Of a stretch of DNA of 64,000 nt, positions 44,499 through 52,723 are shown in pieces. The stretch spans positions 1 through 64,000 of the forward strand of contig NZ_FZPD01000005.1 in the NCBI RefSeq assembly GCF_900188325.1, read 5' to 3'. A program made the position numbers and the translations under genes. The DNA comes from Ekhidna lutea. Its GTDB lineage: Bacteria > Bacteroidota > Bacteroidia > Cytophagales > Cyclobacteriaceae. Every line of letters starts with the position of its first letter. The first letter of the stretch is position 1. The notes beneath the pieces were generated by a model. The model did not search any database, was not told the DNA's origin, and saw nothing but the letters and a program-made list of their open reading frames with translations.

Positions 44499-45236
44499 TT
44501 ACGAAGCTGTGGTTGAATGATCTTCTCCAATAGCAACACCAATCTTTTTCACCAACTCTTCTACCGAATCATTTTCGTAATCAATATCTAATGGGTCACC
44601 GAATTTTATGGAAAGGGTTACTCCTTTCTTAATCCGCTTGATTCCGGTTTTGTCAAACGCTTCTCTAAAGCCATCCACACGCACAGGAATTACAACCGGT
44701 TTATGTTGCTTGATAATATGAGCTGTTCCTTTACGCACAGGCGCACCTTTCCGCGTGGTTCCTTGTGGAAACGTTACTACCCAACCATCTTTAATTGCCA
44801 TCCCGATTGATTTGGTATCATCAGGATTTACTTCTCTTTTGATCATCTCATCTCCCTTTCGCCATGTTCTATCTACAGTGACTGCACCAGCTAATGCAAG
44901 TATTTTAGCTAAAAAGCCTTTTTCCATTGTTTCTCGTGCAGCTACATAGTAAACGTTAACCTTTGGGTTTTTCAGGTAGCTCCAGTCCTCGATGGAATCA
45001 ACTTGGCCATTGAGAGCGGCAAACATGGCATGGAACATTGCAATTACATCAGTAAAAATGGTCTGATGATTAGCAACAAATAGTACATTCATGTCAGGAA
45101 TCTCAGTCAAAATCTTACTCCCGGAAACCACAACTTTATTGGGTCTGAGTAGATACCATCGGACTAGCCTTCCTACTGTCTGAAAAATTTTCTTTTTGAA
45201 CCAAATCGACTGACCGAAAACATTCTTCTTAGCCAT
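44499..45236 (-). CDS. 1-acyl-sn-glycerol-3-phosphate acyltransferase (PlsC family)
   Basis: The 245-residue membrane-associated acyltransferase has VLFVANHQTIFTDVIAMFHA, an HX5D variant of the usual HX4D motif that is typical for the Bacteroidota branch, and VTFPQGTTRKGAPVRKGTAH (FPEGTxx-like). It would acylate a lysophosphatidic acid or another lipid acceptor. An orphan minus-strand terminator lies 50-90 bp upstream of its start, so its leader might be attenuated. Confidence 0.85.
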   Translation of the reverse strand: MAKKNVFGQSIWFKKKIFQTVGRLVRWYLLRPNKVVVSGSKILTEIPDMNVLFVANHQTIFTDVIAMFHAMFAALNGQVDSIEDWSYLKNPKVNVYYVAARETMEKGFLAKILALAGAVTVDRTWRKGDEMIKREVNPDDTKSIGMAIKDGWVVTFPQGTTRKGAPVRKGTAHIIKQHKPVVIPVRVDGFREAFDKTGIKRIKKGVTLSIKFGDPLDIDYENDSVEELVKKIGVAIGEDHSTTAS

Positions 45237-45286
45237 GAAATTCTTTTTTATTCACTCGAAATTAAAGAACATGGGTGGAAGATTTC

Positions 45287-45323
45287 AGGAATAAAAAAGA
45301 ACCCCAACAAATCGTCGGGGCTC
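45287..45323 (-). terminator. Orphan minus-strand Rho-independent terminator
   Basis: On the minus strand, arms GAGCCCCGAC and GTTGGGGTTC pair (two G-U wobbles) around GATTT and are followed by TTTTTT. The wobbles work only on the minus-strand RNA, which fixes the orientation. No coding gene ends here; the PlsC-like gene begins about 50 bp further on. Confidence 0.6.
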
Positions 45324-45456
45324 ACATAGTAGAGTAAGTTAGCGATTGGGCGCTATGGTCCAATTACATTTTGAGTTTTTGACCTCTCGACAAAGTAGAT
45401 ACTATTCTCATGCCATGAATATTAAGTGTCAGTAAATCAGTGAATTATGATAAAAT

Positions 45457-45508
45457 TAGTTTTGTCATAATGTTCGGTTACGAACATAAATTGATAGAAT
45501 ACGAACAT
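45457..45508 (+). promoter_or_regulatory. Promoter with operator-like palindrome for the thioredoxin-like gene
   Basis: TAGTTTTG (45457-45464) matches the -7 consensus. ATGTTCG (45470-45476) and CGAACAT (45481-45487) form a perfect inverted repeat around GTTA, at the predicted transcription start. A further CGAACAT copy (45502-45508) lies exactly 21 bp downstream of the right arm, two helical turns away. This suits a dimeric repressor. Confidence 0.5.
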
Positions 45509-45547
45509 ACTGTTGTGCAAATGAGCGTTTTTAGGGAAATTTCCAGC

Positions 45548-46711
45548 ATGAAGAAACTGATGCTGATATTTCTGATCATCCCACTCGGTTTGAGTGCCCA
45601 AATAAAGTTTGAAAATTCATGGGATGAGGCCGTCTCTAAGTCGAGAATGACAGGAAAGCTCATATTCATGGATGCCTATGCGGAGTGGTGTGAGCCATGT
45701 AAGGAAATGGAGGAATATACCTTCACAGATCTTGAAGTAGCTAATTACTACAATATGAATTTCATCAATCTTCACCTCGATATGGAAGACTATCCCGGTG
45801 TTGAGCTTGCAGAGGAATATGCTGTCGGAGTGTTCCCATCATTTCTTTTCATTAACGGAAATGGAGAAGTTGTACACAGAGGATGTGGAGCAATGGATGC
45901 CGGCCAGTTTCTAATGTTAGGAGAAGAAGCCCTGACGGATAGTGTCACACTCCTGGCGATGGAAAAGCGATATGACGATGGCGATCGAACCGCTGATTTT
46001 ATGCTGGATTATTTGGAAATGCTGGAAGATGCCTGTCTGGATGCTGAGCGATTTGCTGCAGGATATTTAAAAGGTGTGGTGTTGAGTGATTTGACTAAAG
46101 AAACACCCTGGGAGGTATTTGCTGCGTACCAGTGGGATATATATAGCAGAGAGTTTCAATATGTGCTGAAAAACAAAGCTCTATTTGATGAGGAAGTAGG
46201 AGCGCGAATGGTGAACGCAAAACTTTACGATACGTATTTGTCCCAATACCAGGAAGTATATGAAGCAGAAGAACTACACGATTATGGGATGCGGGCACTT
46301 CTTCACTCGATTAAAGAAGTAACGTTTACAGGTTCAGATACGCTCAAAGTAATGATGAACTTGCATTATGCAGAGTTTACTGAAAATTGGCCTGAATATG
46401 CGGAATACGCCGTTGAACTGGTAGGAATGACCGGAGTGGAAGACCCGGAAGAGTTGAATGAGCTTGCCTGGAAGTTTTATCTTTTTGTTGACAATAAAAA
46501 CCAACTGGAAATAGCTTCCTCCTGGGCGCAAGAGGCAGTTACGAAAATGCCTGAACCTTCGATCATAGATACGTATGCTTCGCTGCAGTTTAAGCTTGGA
46601 AATAAAAAGAAGGCTATAGATCTGGAAAAAAGAGCTTTGGAGCTTGCACGTGAACTATATGATGACACTTCTCACTTTGAGTATCAATTGAGAAAGTTTG
46701 AAGGAAAATGA
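45548..46711 (+). CDS. Secreted thioredoxin-fold protein
   Basis: The 387-residue protein starts MKKLMLIFLIIPLGLSAQ (signal peptide); the longer frame from 45440 would cross the operator. A thioredoxin fold follows (about residues 25-130) with the active site AEWCEPCKEME (CxxC) and cis-Pro in GVFPSFLFINGNGEVV. The C-terminal 250 residues are helical, TPR-like (LASWAQEAVTKMP-type phrases), and end with IDLEKRALELARELYDD. It may be a periplasmic redox protein handling disulfides; partners are unknown. Confidence 0.85.
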   Translation: MKKLMLIFLIIPLGLSAQIKFENSWDEAVSKSRMTGKLIFMDAYAEWCEPCKEMEEYTFTDLEVANYYNMNFINLHLDMEDYPGVELAEEYAVGVFPSFLFINGNGEVVHRGCGAMDAGQFLMLGEEALTDSVTLLAMEKRYDDGDRTADFMLDYLEMLEDACLDAERFAAGYLKGVVLSDLTKETPWEVFAAYQWDIYSREFQYVLKNKALFDEEVGARMVNAKLYDTYLSQYQEVYEAEELHDYGMRALLHSIKEVTFTGSDTLKVMMNLHYAEFTENWPEYAEYAVELVGMTGVEDPEELNELAWKFYLFVDNKNQLEIASSWAQEAVTKMPEPSIIDTYASLQFKLGNKKKAIDLEKRALELARELYDDTSHFEYQLRKFEGK

Positions 46712-46716
46712 AATGA

Positions 46717-47115
46717 TTATCGCTTTGTCAATTCAATCGTCGGTCCGGACCCCATTATCCTTAAAGTATAATCCAGTTTATTAGACATTTTCCTTTCAAA
46801 ATAGAACCTGATTCGTATCTGATCCTCAATTATTGTCGAAAACTGGTACAAATCTGCTGTTTTAAAGTCTTCGTGTGCATCCGGGTAGGCTTTTGAGAAG
46901 TTTATAACTGTATCTTCCATTGCAAGCCTAATGTTGTCTATCTCGAATCTAAAATTGGTTGTATTAGAATCATCTATCCAATTCCCAATCAGCCAGGAGG
47001 GAGGACTGAAAACACTTTCTGGTTCAGGAAGTGATTGTGCACCATTCAAATCAAGATTATCCTCGCATGAAAATGAAATCACGGTAACTAATGCAATAAG
47101 TTGAATCGTTTTCAT
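46717..47115 (-). CDS. Small lipoprotein of unknown function
   Basis: The 132-residue protein has a lipoprotein-type signal (ALVTVISFSCEDN, lipidated Cys at residue 17) and a short beta-rich body (PPSWLIGNWIDDSNTTNFRF), similar in style to lipocalin-like Bacteroidota lipoproteins. No family is assigned. It is convergent with the thioredoxin-like gene, only 5 bp apart. Confidence 0.65.
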   Translation of the reverse strand: MKTIQLIALVTVISFSCEDNLDLNGAQSLPEPESVFSPPSWLIGNWIDDSNTTNFRFEIDNIRLAMEDTVINFSKAYPDAHEDFKTADLYQFSTIIEDQIRIRFYFERKMSNKLDYTLRIMGSGPTIELTKR

Positions 47116-47235
47116 AATACCTTCCTTTAAGAAACGTATTTTATATACGATAATAACTCTTATGGCTATTGGAAAGTTTGAATAATTGTCACTCTCATAT
47201 TAATTAGATGCTGATTTGAAACAGTGAGAATGAAA

Positions 47236-47258
47236 AGAGTCCACAAAATGTGGACTCT
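47236..47258 (-). terminator. Terminator after the truncated FtsX copy
   Basis: AGAGTCCACA (47236-47245) and TGTGGACTCT (47249-47258) are perfect arms around AAA. Reading on the minus strand, a TTTTCATT run follows. It ends transcripts of the truncated permease copy and is unrelated in sequence to the terminator after the intact gene. Confidence 0.6.
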
Positions 47259-47281
47259 AAATTAACTTTTCGGAGTTTTAG

Positions 47282-47404
47282 CTATTCATCCCTCAGCGAA
47301 TTTACTGGGTTGGATAGCGCAGCGCGGATAGACTTGTAACTTACTGCTATCATCGCCACAAGAAGGGCCCCTATACCGGCAAAAAGATAGATCGCCAGGT
47401 TATC
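47282..47404 (-). pseudogene. 123-bp 3'-terminal fragment of an FtsX/MacB permease gene
   Basis: The fragment aligns base for base with 49389-49511, the 3' end of the intact permease gene, with five differences in 123 bp (about 96 percent identity). It encodes the last about 40 residues (ending NPVNSLRDE and a stop). Identity stops abruptly at 47404, just before the left hairpin of the RAYT unit. It is either a remnant of a second permease gene or a duplicated 3' end. Confidence 0.85.
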
Positions 47405-47415
47405 CTTCTGCTGGT

Positions 47416-47432
47416 GCGAGCTTGTAGCTCGT
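47416..47432. repeat. Left hairpin inverted repeat of the RAYT unit
   Basis: GCGAGCTTGTAGCTCGT is a palindrome (CGAGCT/AGCTCG around TGT). Its reverse complement occurs at 48011-48027 on the other side of the transposase gene, and the flanking CTGGT/CCAG bases extend the match. This is the usual layout of REP sequences around a RAYT gene. Confidence 0.75.
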
Positions 47433-47442
47433 ACCTCTTACA

Positions 47443-47988
47443 TCAAACAAAATCAATCTCAAGCATTCCTTTGCCTCCTGCATAGTCAATAGCACTGCTA
47501 TACTTCCAATGCTCTGGTTCTGATACAAAACCTGCTTCCACGGGATTTTTATGAATGTAGTCTACTTTCTGATCAATTACTTCTGGACTCCAAAGTTCAA
47601 TCGGTTTATTATGCTGCTGCCAAAATTGTCTATTTGAAACATTACTATTTGATTTGCCCGCCCGCTCCATCATCCATAATACCCATTCCTTTCTGCTTTC
47701 CTTATTATTTTCTTGTACTTGTTTCTGTAACTTTTTAGAAGTGTATGTTTTAAAATCTCTTAGTATGTCCCCTGGATTTTCATCTTTAGCTCGAAAAATT
47801 AAATGAATATGACTAGTCATAATGCAGTAAGCATAAATTTCCATTCCTTTCTCTTTTCTACAATAATTCAGGCTCTCTATGACAGTATTGAAATACTCAT
47901 CTCTAACAAATACATCTATCCAATTAACTGTAGCAAAACTGATGAAATAGAGTCCTTCTTTATTGTAGAATTTATATTTCCTGCTCAC
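47443..47988 (-). CDS. REP-associated tyrosine transposase (RAYT, Y1 HUH family)
   Basis: The 181-residue protein begins with GTG at 47988 (VSRKYKFYNKEG, the usual RAYT N-terminus SRKYKF), preferred over the longer GTG at 48012. It has the HUH motif in MTSHIHLIFRAK and a likely nucleophilic Tyr in VDYIHKNPVEAGF, with WQQHNKPIEL in between. RAYTs nick single-stranded REP hairpins and are domesticated relatives of IS200/IS605 transposases. Matching hairpins flank it. It appears intact. Confidence 0.9.
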   Translation of the reverse strand: MSRKYKFYNKEGLYFISFATVNWIDVFVRDEYFNTVIESLNYCRKEKGMEIYAYCIMTSHIHLIFRAKDENPGDILRDFKTYTSKKLQKQVQENNKESRKEWVLWMMERAGKSNSNVSNRQFWQQHNKPIELWSPEVIDQKVDYIHKNPVEAGFVSEPEHWKYSSAIDYAGGKGMLEIDFV

Positions 47989-48010
47989 AAAGCAAAAATA
48001 TATAATGGAC

Positions 48011-48027
48011 ACGAGCTACAAGCTCGC
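48011..48027. repeat. Right hairpin inverted repeat of the RAYT unit
   Basis: ACGAGCTACAAGCTCGC is the exact reverse complement of 47416-47432, followed by CAGCA, which also matches the left end after a two-base gap. It lies just upstream of the transposase start. Confidence 0.75.
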
Positions 48028-48044
48028 CAGCAATGGGATTGTTC

Positions 48045-49103
48045 TTAGTTATCAAGATTATTTTCCCATTCTTCATCCAATCCTTGGCCGTAGAAGCGTT
48101 CATTCATAAGATCATATAGACACTTTGTATATCCATAATACCAGTCTGGGGAACCTTTAAATGCAGTTTTCTTCCAGAGTTGAGCGTTAAACCGACATCT
48201 GTTAGTACAGAAATGACTGCTATTGTTAGAAGATATTGGACAATCGATAACCTTCCCATCTTGAAGTTTCTTGAAAATTGAGTAGTTGTGTTTGTTTTCT
48301 AAATCTCGAATTTGAAAATCCGTTTTATTTCTAATCCAATCACGTCCTTTGTTCATATACCTCTCAAAGTGTTTCTTTTTTTTCCTTTTGTGATCAATGA
48401 TTTTGAATTCTTTATCTCGTCTTTCTTTTTCTTGCTCAATCTCTTTGTTAACCACCTTTTCAATGTCGGTGATTCTTAGATTTGCCTGTTCGTTATTTAT
48501 CCATTCCGTGATAGGATCATTAAGCAACAATTCTTTGAGTGATTCTTTAGTTATTGAGCGATCAGTATTTTTTAGGTAGATCTCGATTGCGTCGATTTCA
48601 TTTTGTTTTAGAAAATCAATTTTTGCTTGCTCAACTTCATGTGTTACATAGATTTCAATATGAACTTGTCTGTCATCACAAATCAAAATCAAATCAGGTC
48701 TAAAGCGACCAACTTGCTGTTCAATAAGACATTTTTTAATTCTAATCTTCTGAGGTTTTACAATCTCGTCAAATCGGTCGATAATTGGCCCCCAGCCTCT
48801 ATACTTCTCGTCTTTTTCATAGAATCTATGATAAATAGGAGGGAGGACATAATGATCTAGTTCGGAAAATACCTCCTTAGCTAACAAGTGTACAGAGGTT
48901 TCAACCGCATGTTCACATTCTAGAGATTTATAGTGCTGGAAGTGGGCTCTTACTTTGTTTTTTGGATTGTTCTTGGCGATTAATTGGGCATTGCAGGCTG
49001 GACAAGTACAGTTACAAGCTAAGCCATTCGGAACATCCAGAATGTTAACAAGTTTCTGTTGTCCGTCAATAAGTTGGTATGCGTTCTCAAGTTTAACACC
49101 CAT
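48045..49103 (-). CDS. CoiA-like zinc-finger/nuclease protein
   Basis: The 352-residue protein has an N-terminal zinc-finger-like part (CNCTCPACNAQLIAKNNPKN, AHFQHYKSLECEHAVETSVH) typical of competence protein CoiA-like families. A restriction-endonuclease-like core follows (VGRFRPDLILICDDRQVHIE-IYVTHEV, with D..., E-x-Y). The C-terminal half is highly charged (KEIEQEKERRDKEFKIIDHK) and ends in CPISSNNSSHFCTNRCRF, a second Cys cluster. CoiA proteins act in recombination of incoming DNA; here the role is unproven. It sits between the RAYT unit and two upstream hairpins in a segment flanked by a permease-gene repeat. Confidence 0.7.
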   Translation of the reverse strand: MGVKLENAYQLIDGQQKLVNILDVPNGLACNCTCPACNAQLIAKNNPKNKVRAHFQHYKSLECEHAVETSVHLLAKEVFSELDHYVLPPIYHRFYEKDEKYRGWGPIIDRFDEIVKPQKIRIKKCLIEQQVGRFRPDLILICDDRQVHIEIYVTHEVEQAKIDFLKQNEIDAIEIYLKNTDRSITKESLKELLLNDPITEWINNEQANLRITDIEKVVNKEIEQEKERRDKEFKIIDHKRKKKKHFERYMNKGRDWIRNKTDFQIRDLENKHNYSIFKKLQDGKVIDCPISSNNSSHFCTNRCRFNAQLWKKTAFKGSPDWYYGYTKCLYDLMNERFYGQGLDEEWENNLDN

Positions 49104-49162
49104 GTTCCAGTTAAAATTGAGAAATAATTTCTGGAAATCTACAAATGATCCCTAACAATAAC

Positions 49163-49184
49163 ATAAACGCCATGTGGCGTTTAT
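49163..49184. repeat. Perfect hairpin upstream of the CoiA-like gene
   Basis: ATAAACGCCA (49163-49172) and TGGCGTTTAT (49175-49184) are perfect arms around TG. It is about 60 bp upstream of the CoiA-like start and adjoins a second hairpin at 49197-49218. Confidence 0.7.
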
Positions 49185-49196
49185 TTACCTTTCAAA

Positions 49197-49218
49197 TATA
49201 GCGGATGTGCCCGCTATA
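49197..49218. repeat. Second hairpin upstream of the CoiA-like gene
   Basis: TATAGCGG (49197-49204) and CCGCTATA (49211-49218) are perfect arms around ATGTGC. Both hairpins have ATGTG in or next to the loop, so they may be related. Confidence 0.7.
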
Positions 49219-49338
49219 AGACATAACTGAGCATTATTACGTGTCAATTCGATTCGTTCTTAGGGCAATTAAGCGTATTAATAAACGTATATAAACGTTT
49301 TTAAATGTATAATAATACGGTTAATCAAAACCAATAAA

Positions 49339-49369
49339 CATCAAAGCCCTCCAGAGGAGGACTTTGATG
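49339..49369 (-). terminator. Terminator after the intact FtsX-like gene
   Basis: CATCAAAGCCCTCC (49339-49352) pairs with GGAGGACTTTGATG (49356-49369) with one wobble around AGA. On the minus strand it is followed by TTTATT; on the plus strand by AAACTCTTTTT, so it may work both ways. Confidence 0.65.
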
Positions 49370-49388
49370 AAACTCTTTTTAATTGTAA

Positions 49389-51785
49389 TTATTCATCCCT
49401 CAGCGAATTTACCGGGTTGGATAGCGCAGCGCGGATAGATTTGTAACTTACTGCTATCATCGCCACAAGAAGGGCCCCTATACCGGCAAAAAGGTAGATT
49501 GCCAGGTTATCAATACCCCATAAATCGATGCGGTACTGGAAATCACTGATCCATCCTTTCAGGAAGTAGAAAGCTATTGGCCAAGCGATGACATTAGCCA
49601 GAATTATCAGGATAACAAATTCTTTCATTAGTAGCTGCACAATCTGCCGTACGGTAGATCCCAATACCTTCCGTACGCCTATTTCTTTTTTGCGTTGCTC
49701 CACCATAAAAAAGGAAAGCCCAAATAAGCCAAGAGCTGAGAGCACAATGGAAAGCAAAGTGAATGTATTCACCAGTCGGGCAAACAATTCATCAGAAGCG
49801 AAGATCTGATTGAACTCCTGATCAAAGAATTGGTAATCAAATGGATAATTGGGAAAGGTTGCATTCCATTCCGCTTCCAGGAAATCCAAGGTCTCACGTA
49901 CGTTCGTAGGGCTGACCTTAAGAACGAGATTATTGTTAGGACCGGGGTTGTAATAGATCATCAACGGCTCAATCTTATGCCGCATGCTGGAAAAATGAAA
50001 ATCCTTAATCACGCCAACCACTTTTCGCGTGGTGTTATTTCCGAAAACCAGATTTTTACCTACAGCTTCATCCCAGCCCAGTGATTCCATCATGGCTTCA
50101 TTGATAATAATCGACTCTTGCTGATCCGCGCCGAAGCTTGGGTCATAATTCCGACCGGCAGCCAGCTCCATACCCATCGCATCCAGGTAGTTTTCATCCA
50201 TCGACATGACACTTACAATCCATGGCTCATCCTCATTGCCACCCTCTACATTCACACCCCCTCGTCCAAAGGTGTTTCCCGGCATGTTGTTGGAATAGCC
50301 GGTACTGATAACATTGGAATAGTTGTCCAGACTTTCTTTAAAGTTTTCCATCCCACTGGCAAGCCCGGGATTTCCAACATTTATGTTGATCACCTGATCC
50401 TTTTCAAATCCGAGGTGTTTGTTCTTGATGTAATCAATTTGTTTAGAGACAATCAATGTGGTGCATATCATGCCTATCGCAGCAACAAACTGCAGAACTA
50501 CCAGCGTTTTTCTGAGCCATATTCCTTTTGAGCTGGTCTGGAATTTACCTCTCAGGATATTAACCGATTTGATGCTGGAAAGTATGAATGATGGGTAAAT
50601 ACCTGCCAGCGTGCCAATGAGAATACCAAGAAGGAGGAATGCCGGAAGTAGGATTGGTGAGTTCCCCATCAGGGTAAGTAAATCGAAGTTTAAGTTCAGG
50701 CTGTTGCTGTTGGTGAGCATGGAAACCAGAAATAGAGAAATAACCATTGCCATGGTTGCAAGCAGAATAGATTCAATCATATGCTGACCGATCAGCAATG
50801 CTTTTGAGCTACCTACTACTTTCCGTATCCCAACTTCCTTGGCGCGGGTAGTTGATTGAGCAGTGGTCAGGTTTACAAAGTTGAAAGCTGCAATGAGTAA
50901 AATGAAGATTGCTACTCCTGATAGTGCATATACATACACCTGATCGCCTTTGTTTTGATGGTAATAATCAAACAGAAGGCCTGCAGAGCCAAGATGTATT
51001 TCCTCAAGTGGTTGCAATTGCGGAACCCAGAAATCATTGACATCATTGGCAAGCGCAATATCTGCCATCTTCTTTTCCACTTCCAGTTCATCTGCTCCTT
51101 CCGATAGTACGGCATACCCCAGCATCCCAAGACCACCCCAGCCATTAATGTATTGGGCCAGGGAAGAATCGGATTGAGCAGGGTAGAGGGACATTAATGC
51201 GTCAAATCCCAGATGCGAATTCTGGGTGATATTGTCCATAAGTCCTACCACTTCCCATGATTGATCATTGATGGTTAAAATCTGTCCAACTGACCCTTCA
51301 TCACCAAATACCTTTTCAGCGTAGGCTTCCGTCAAGATAAGCTTATGGGGCTGGTTGAATTTTCCCAATGTTTCCTCTCTTTCGCGGACCGGCAAGTCAA
51401 AAATCTCGAAGAAATCATTTTCAACGTAAAGTGCATGTTCGGAGTAATACCCGACATCTCCTTTTTCCATCCGTTGTTCACCTGCGTAGATCATCCGTGA
51501 AGCGATCTCAACTTCTGGAATTTCCTCTTCTGCGGCTTGCGGCATTCGGGGATTGGTAATGGCTACCTCATTGCTGGAAACCCCAATGGCTTCATCAATG
51601 GTTGTGAAACGATAGATTCTTGCTGATTTCTCATGCCATCGATCGTATGAAATTTCATTGTATACAAATGAGGCTAACACTACGAAAGTGGAGAAGCCCA
51701 ATATCAACCCAATGGCATTGATTGAGGTGGATAGTTTGTTTTTCTTAAAGCTCCGGAGAGCTACGAGCATAAATGTCTTTAGCAT
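49389..51785 (-). CDS. FtsX/MacB-type ABC transporter permease
   Basis: The 798-residue permease has two FtsX halves: an N-terminal helix (TSINAIGLILGFSTFVVLASFV) with MacB periplasmic core-like domain, a first three-helix block (about residues 280-420), a second periplasmic domain and the C-terminal three-helix block (LSIVLSALGLFGLSFFMVEQ, RKKEIGVRKVLGSTVRQIV). The paired EVGIRKVVGSSK and EIGVRKVLGSTV motifs are the ATPase coupling loops. No ATP-binding subunit is encoded next to it. Such proteins form mechanotransmission-type transporters. Its last 123 bp are duplicated at 47282-47404. Confidence 0.92.
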   Translation of the reverse strand: MLKTFMLVALRSFKKNKLSTSINAIGLILGFSTFVVLASFVYNEISYDRWHEKSARIYRFTTIDEAIGVSSNEVAITNPRMPQAAEEEIPEVEIASRMIYAGEQRMEKGDVGYYSEHALYVENDFFEIFDLPVREREETLGKFNQPHKLILTEAYAEKVFGDEGSVGQILTINDQSWEVVGLMDNITQNSHLGFDALMSLYPAQSDSSLAQYINGWGGLGMLGYAVLSEGADELEVEKKMADIALANDVNDFWVPQLQPLEEIHLGSAGLLFDYYHQNKGDQVYVYALSGVAIFILLIAAFNFVNLTTAQSTTRAKEVGIRKVVGSSKALLIGQHMIESILLATMAMVISLFLVSMLTNSNSLNLNFDLLTLMGNSPILLPAFLLLGILIGTLAGIYPSFILSSIKSVNILRGKFQTSSKGIWLRKTLVVLQFVAAIGMICTTLIVSKQIDYIKNKHLGFEKDQVININVGNPGLASGMENFKESLDNYSNVISTGYSNNMPGNTFGRGGVNVEGGNEDEPWIVSVMSMDENYLDAMGMELAAGRNYDPSFGADQQESIIINEAMMESLGWDEAVGKNLVFGNNTTRKVVGVIKDFHFSSMRHKIEPLMIYYNPGPNNNLVLKVSPTNVRETLDFLEAEWNATFPNYPFDYQFFDQEFNQIFASDELFARLVNTFTLLSIVLSALGLFGLSFFMVEQRKKEIGVRKVLGSTVRQIVQLLMKEFVILIILANVIAWPIAFYFLKGWISDFQYRIDLWGIDNLAIYLFAGIGALLVAMIAVSYKSIRAALSNPVNSLRDE

Positions 51786-51913
51786 AGTCTTTTGAGTTTT
51801 TGAGTCAGATTAAGCTAGCGACAATACTCGATTGTATCAAAAATGGTTACACGAAAGGATTCGGGTTGGGATGAAGGGTGTTAAAAAAACGTTAAAATTT
51901 AGAAAGCATAAAA

Positions 51914-51936
51914 AAAGCCGGTCTGAAACCGGCTTT
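51914..51936 (-). terminator. Terminator after sdhB
   Basis: AAAGCCGGT (51914-51922) and ACCGGCTTT (51928-51936) pair around CTGAA. On the minus strand it is followed by TTTTTTTA, as expected for the end of the sdhCAB transcript. Confidence 0.8.
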
Positions 51937-51955
51937 GTAATGAGTTGATTTGAGT

Positions 51956-52717
51956 TTAGCTAATGCTGCTCTTTAAATACTCCCGATTCATGCGGGCAAT
52001 GTTCTCGAGAGAGATTCCTTTTGGACATTCTACTTCACAAGCTCCCGTGTTGGTACAGTTTCCAAATCCTTCTTCGTCCATTTGCTTCACCATGTTTTGT
52101 ACACGCTCTTTCGCTTCCACTTTTCCCTGTGGGAGCAAAGCGAGCTGAGAAACTTTAGCGGATACAAATAGCATTGCTGACGCATTCTTACACGTAGCAA
52201 CGCACGCGCCACATCCAATACACGTTGCAGCATCAAATGCTTTGTCCGCATCATGTTTGTCAATTGGAATGGCGTTGGCATCCTGGGTGTTTCCTGAAGT
52301 GTTTACACTCACAAAACCACCAGAGGCCATGATTCTATCAAAAGAACTTCTGTCCACAACCAAATCTTTGATCACTGGGAAAGCCTTAGCTCTCCATGGC
52401 TCAATGTAGATTGTTTCGCCATCTTTAAACTCACGCATGTGAAGCTGACAGGTGGTGATCATCTCACCGGGACCATGTGCTTCGCCATTTATAAACATGG
52501 AGCAGCTGCCGCAGATACCTTCTCTACAATCATGGTCAAAAGCCACCGGCTCTTTGTCCTCTGCAATAAGCTGTTCATTCAATATGTCCATCATCTCCAG
52601 AAAAGAGCTGTCAGGTGAGATGCCTGAAACCTGATAGGTTTCCATCTTACCTTTTTCTTTGTCACTTTTCTGTCTCCAGACTTTCAGTGTTAAATTCAAT
52701 CCTTCTGTTGCTGACAT
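51956..52717 (-). CDS. sdhB: Succinate dehydrogenase/fumarate reductase iron-sulfur subunit
   Basis: The 253-residue subunit has the 2Fe-2S ligands [15 protein letters not shown], a second cluster set [13 protein letters not shown], and a further set [15 protein letters not shown]. It carries electrons from SdhA to the quinone site in the membrane. It follows sdhA by 6 bp and is the last gene of sdhCAB. Confidence 0.95.
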   Translation of the reverse strand: MSATEGLNLTLKVWRQKSDKEKGKMETYQVSGISPDSSFLEMMDILNEQLIAEDKEPVAFDHDCREGICGSCSMFINGEAHGPGEMITTCQLHMREFKDGETIYIEPWRAKAFPVIKDLVVDRSSFDRIMASGGFVSVNTSGNTQDANAIPIDKHDADKAFDAATCIGCGACVATCKNASAMLFVSAKVSQLALLPQGKVEAKERVQNMVKQMDEEGFGNCTNTGACEVECPKGISLENIARMNREYLKSSIS

Positions 52718-52723
52718 AATATC

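Larger units (their letters stand above)
45237..45547. other. Divergent intergenic region with terminator and operator
   Basis: This 311-bp stretch separates the PlsC-like gene and the thioredoxin-like gene. It holds a minus-strand terminator (45299-45321), a TAnnTTTG box (45457-45464) and an inverted repeat (45470-45487), each listed separately. No small ORF with convincing features was found. Confidence 0.6.

Noticed and set aside
47989-48012. Longer GTG start of the RAYT gene
   Set aside because: It lies within the right hairpin and adds eight residues before the conserved SRKYKF start.
49260-49330. AT-rich stretch with repeated AAACGT words as a replication or att site
   Set aside because: The words are short and irregular, and no DnaA-box set or integrase gene is nearby.
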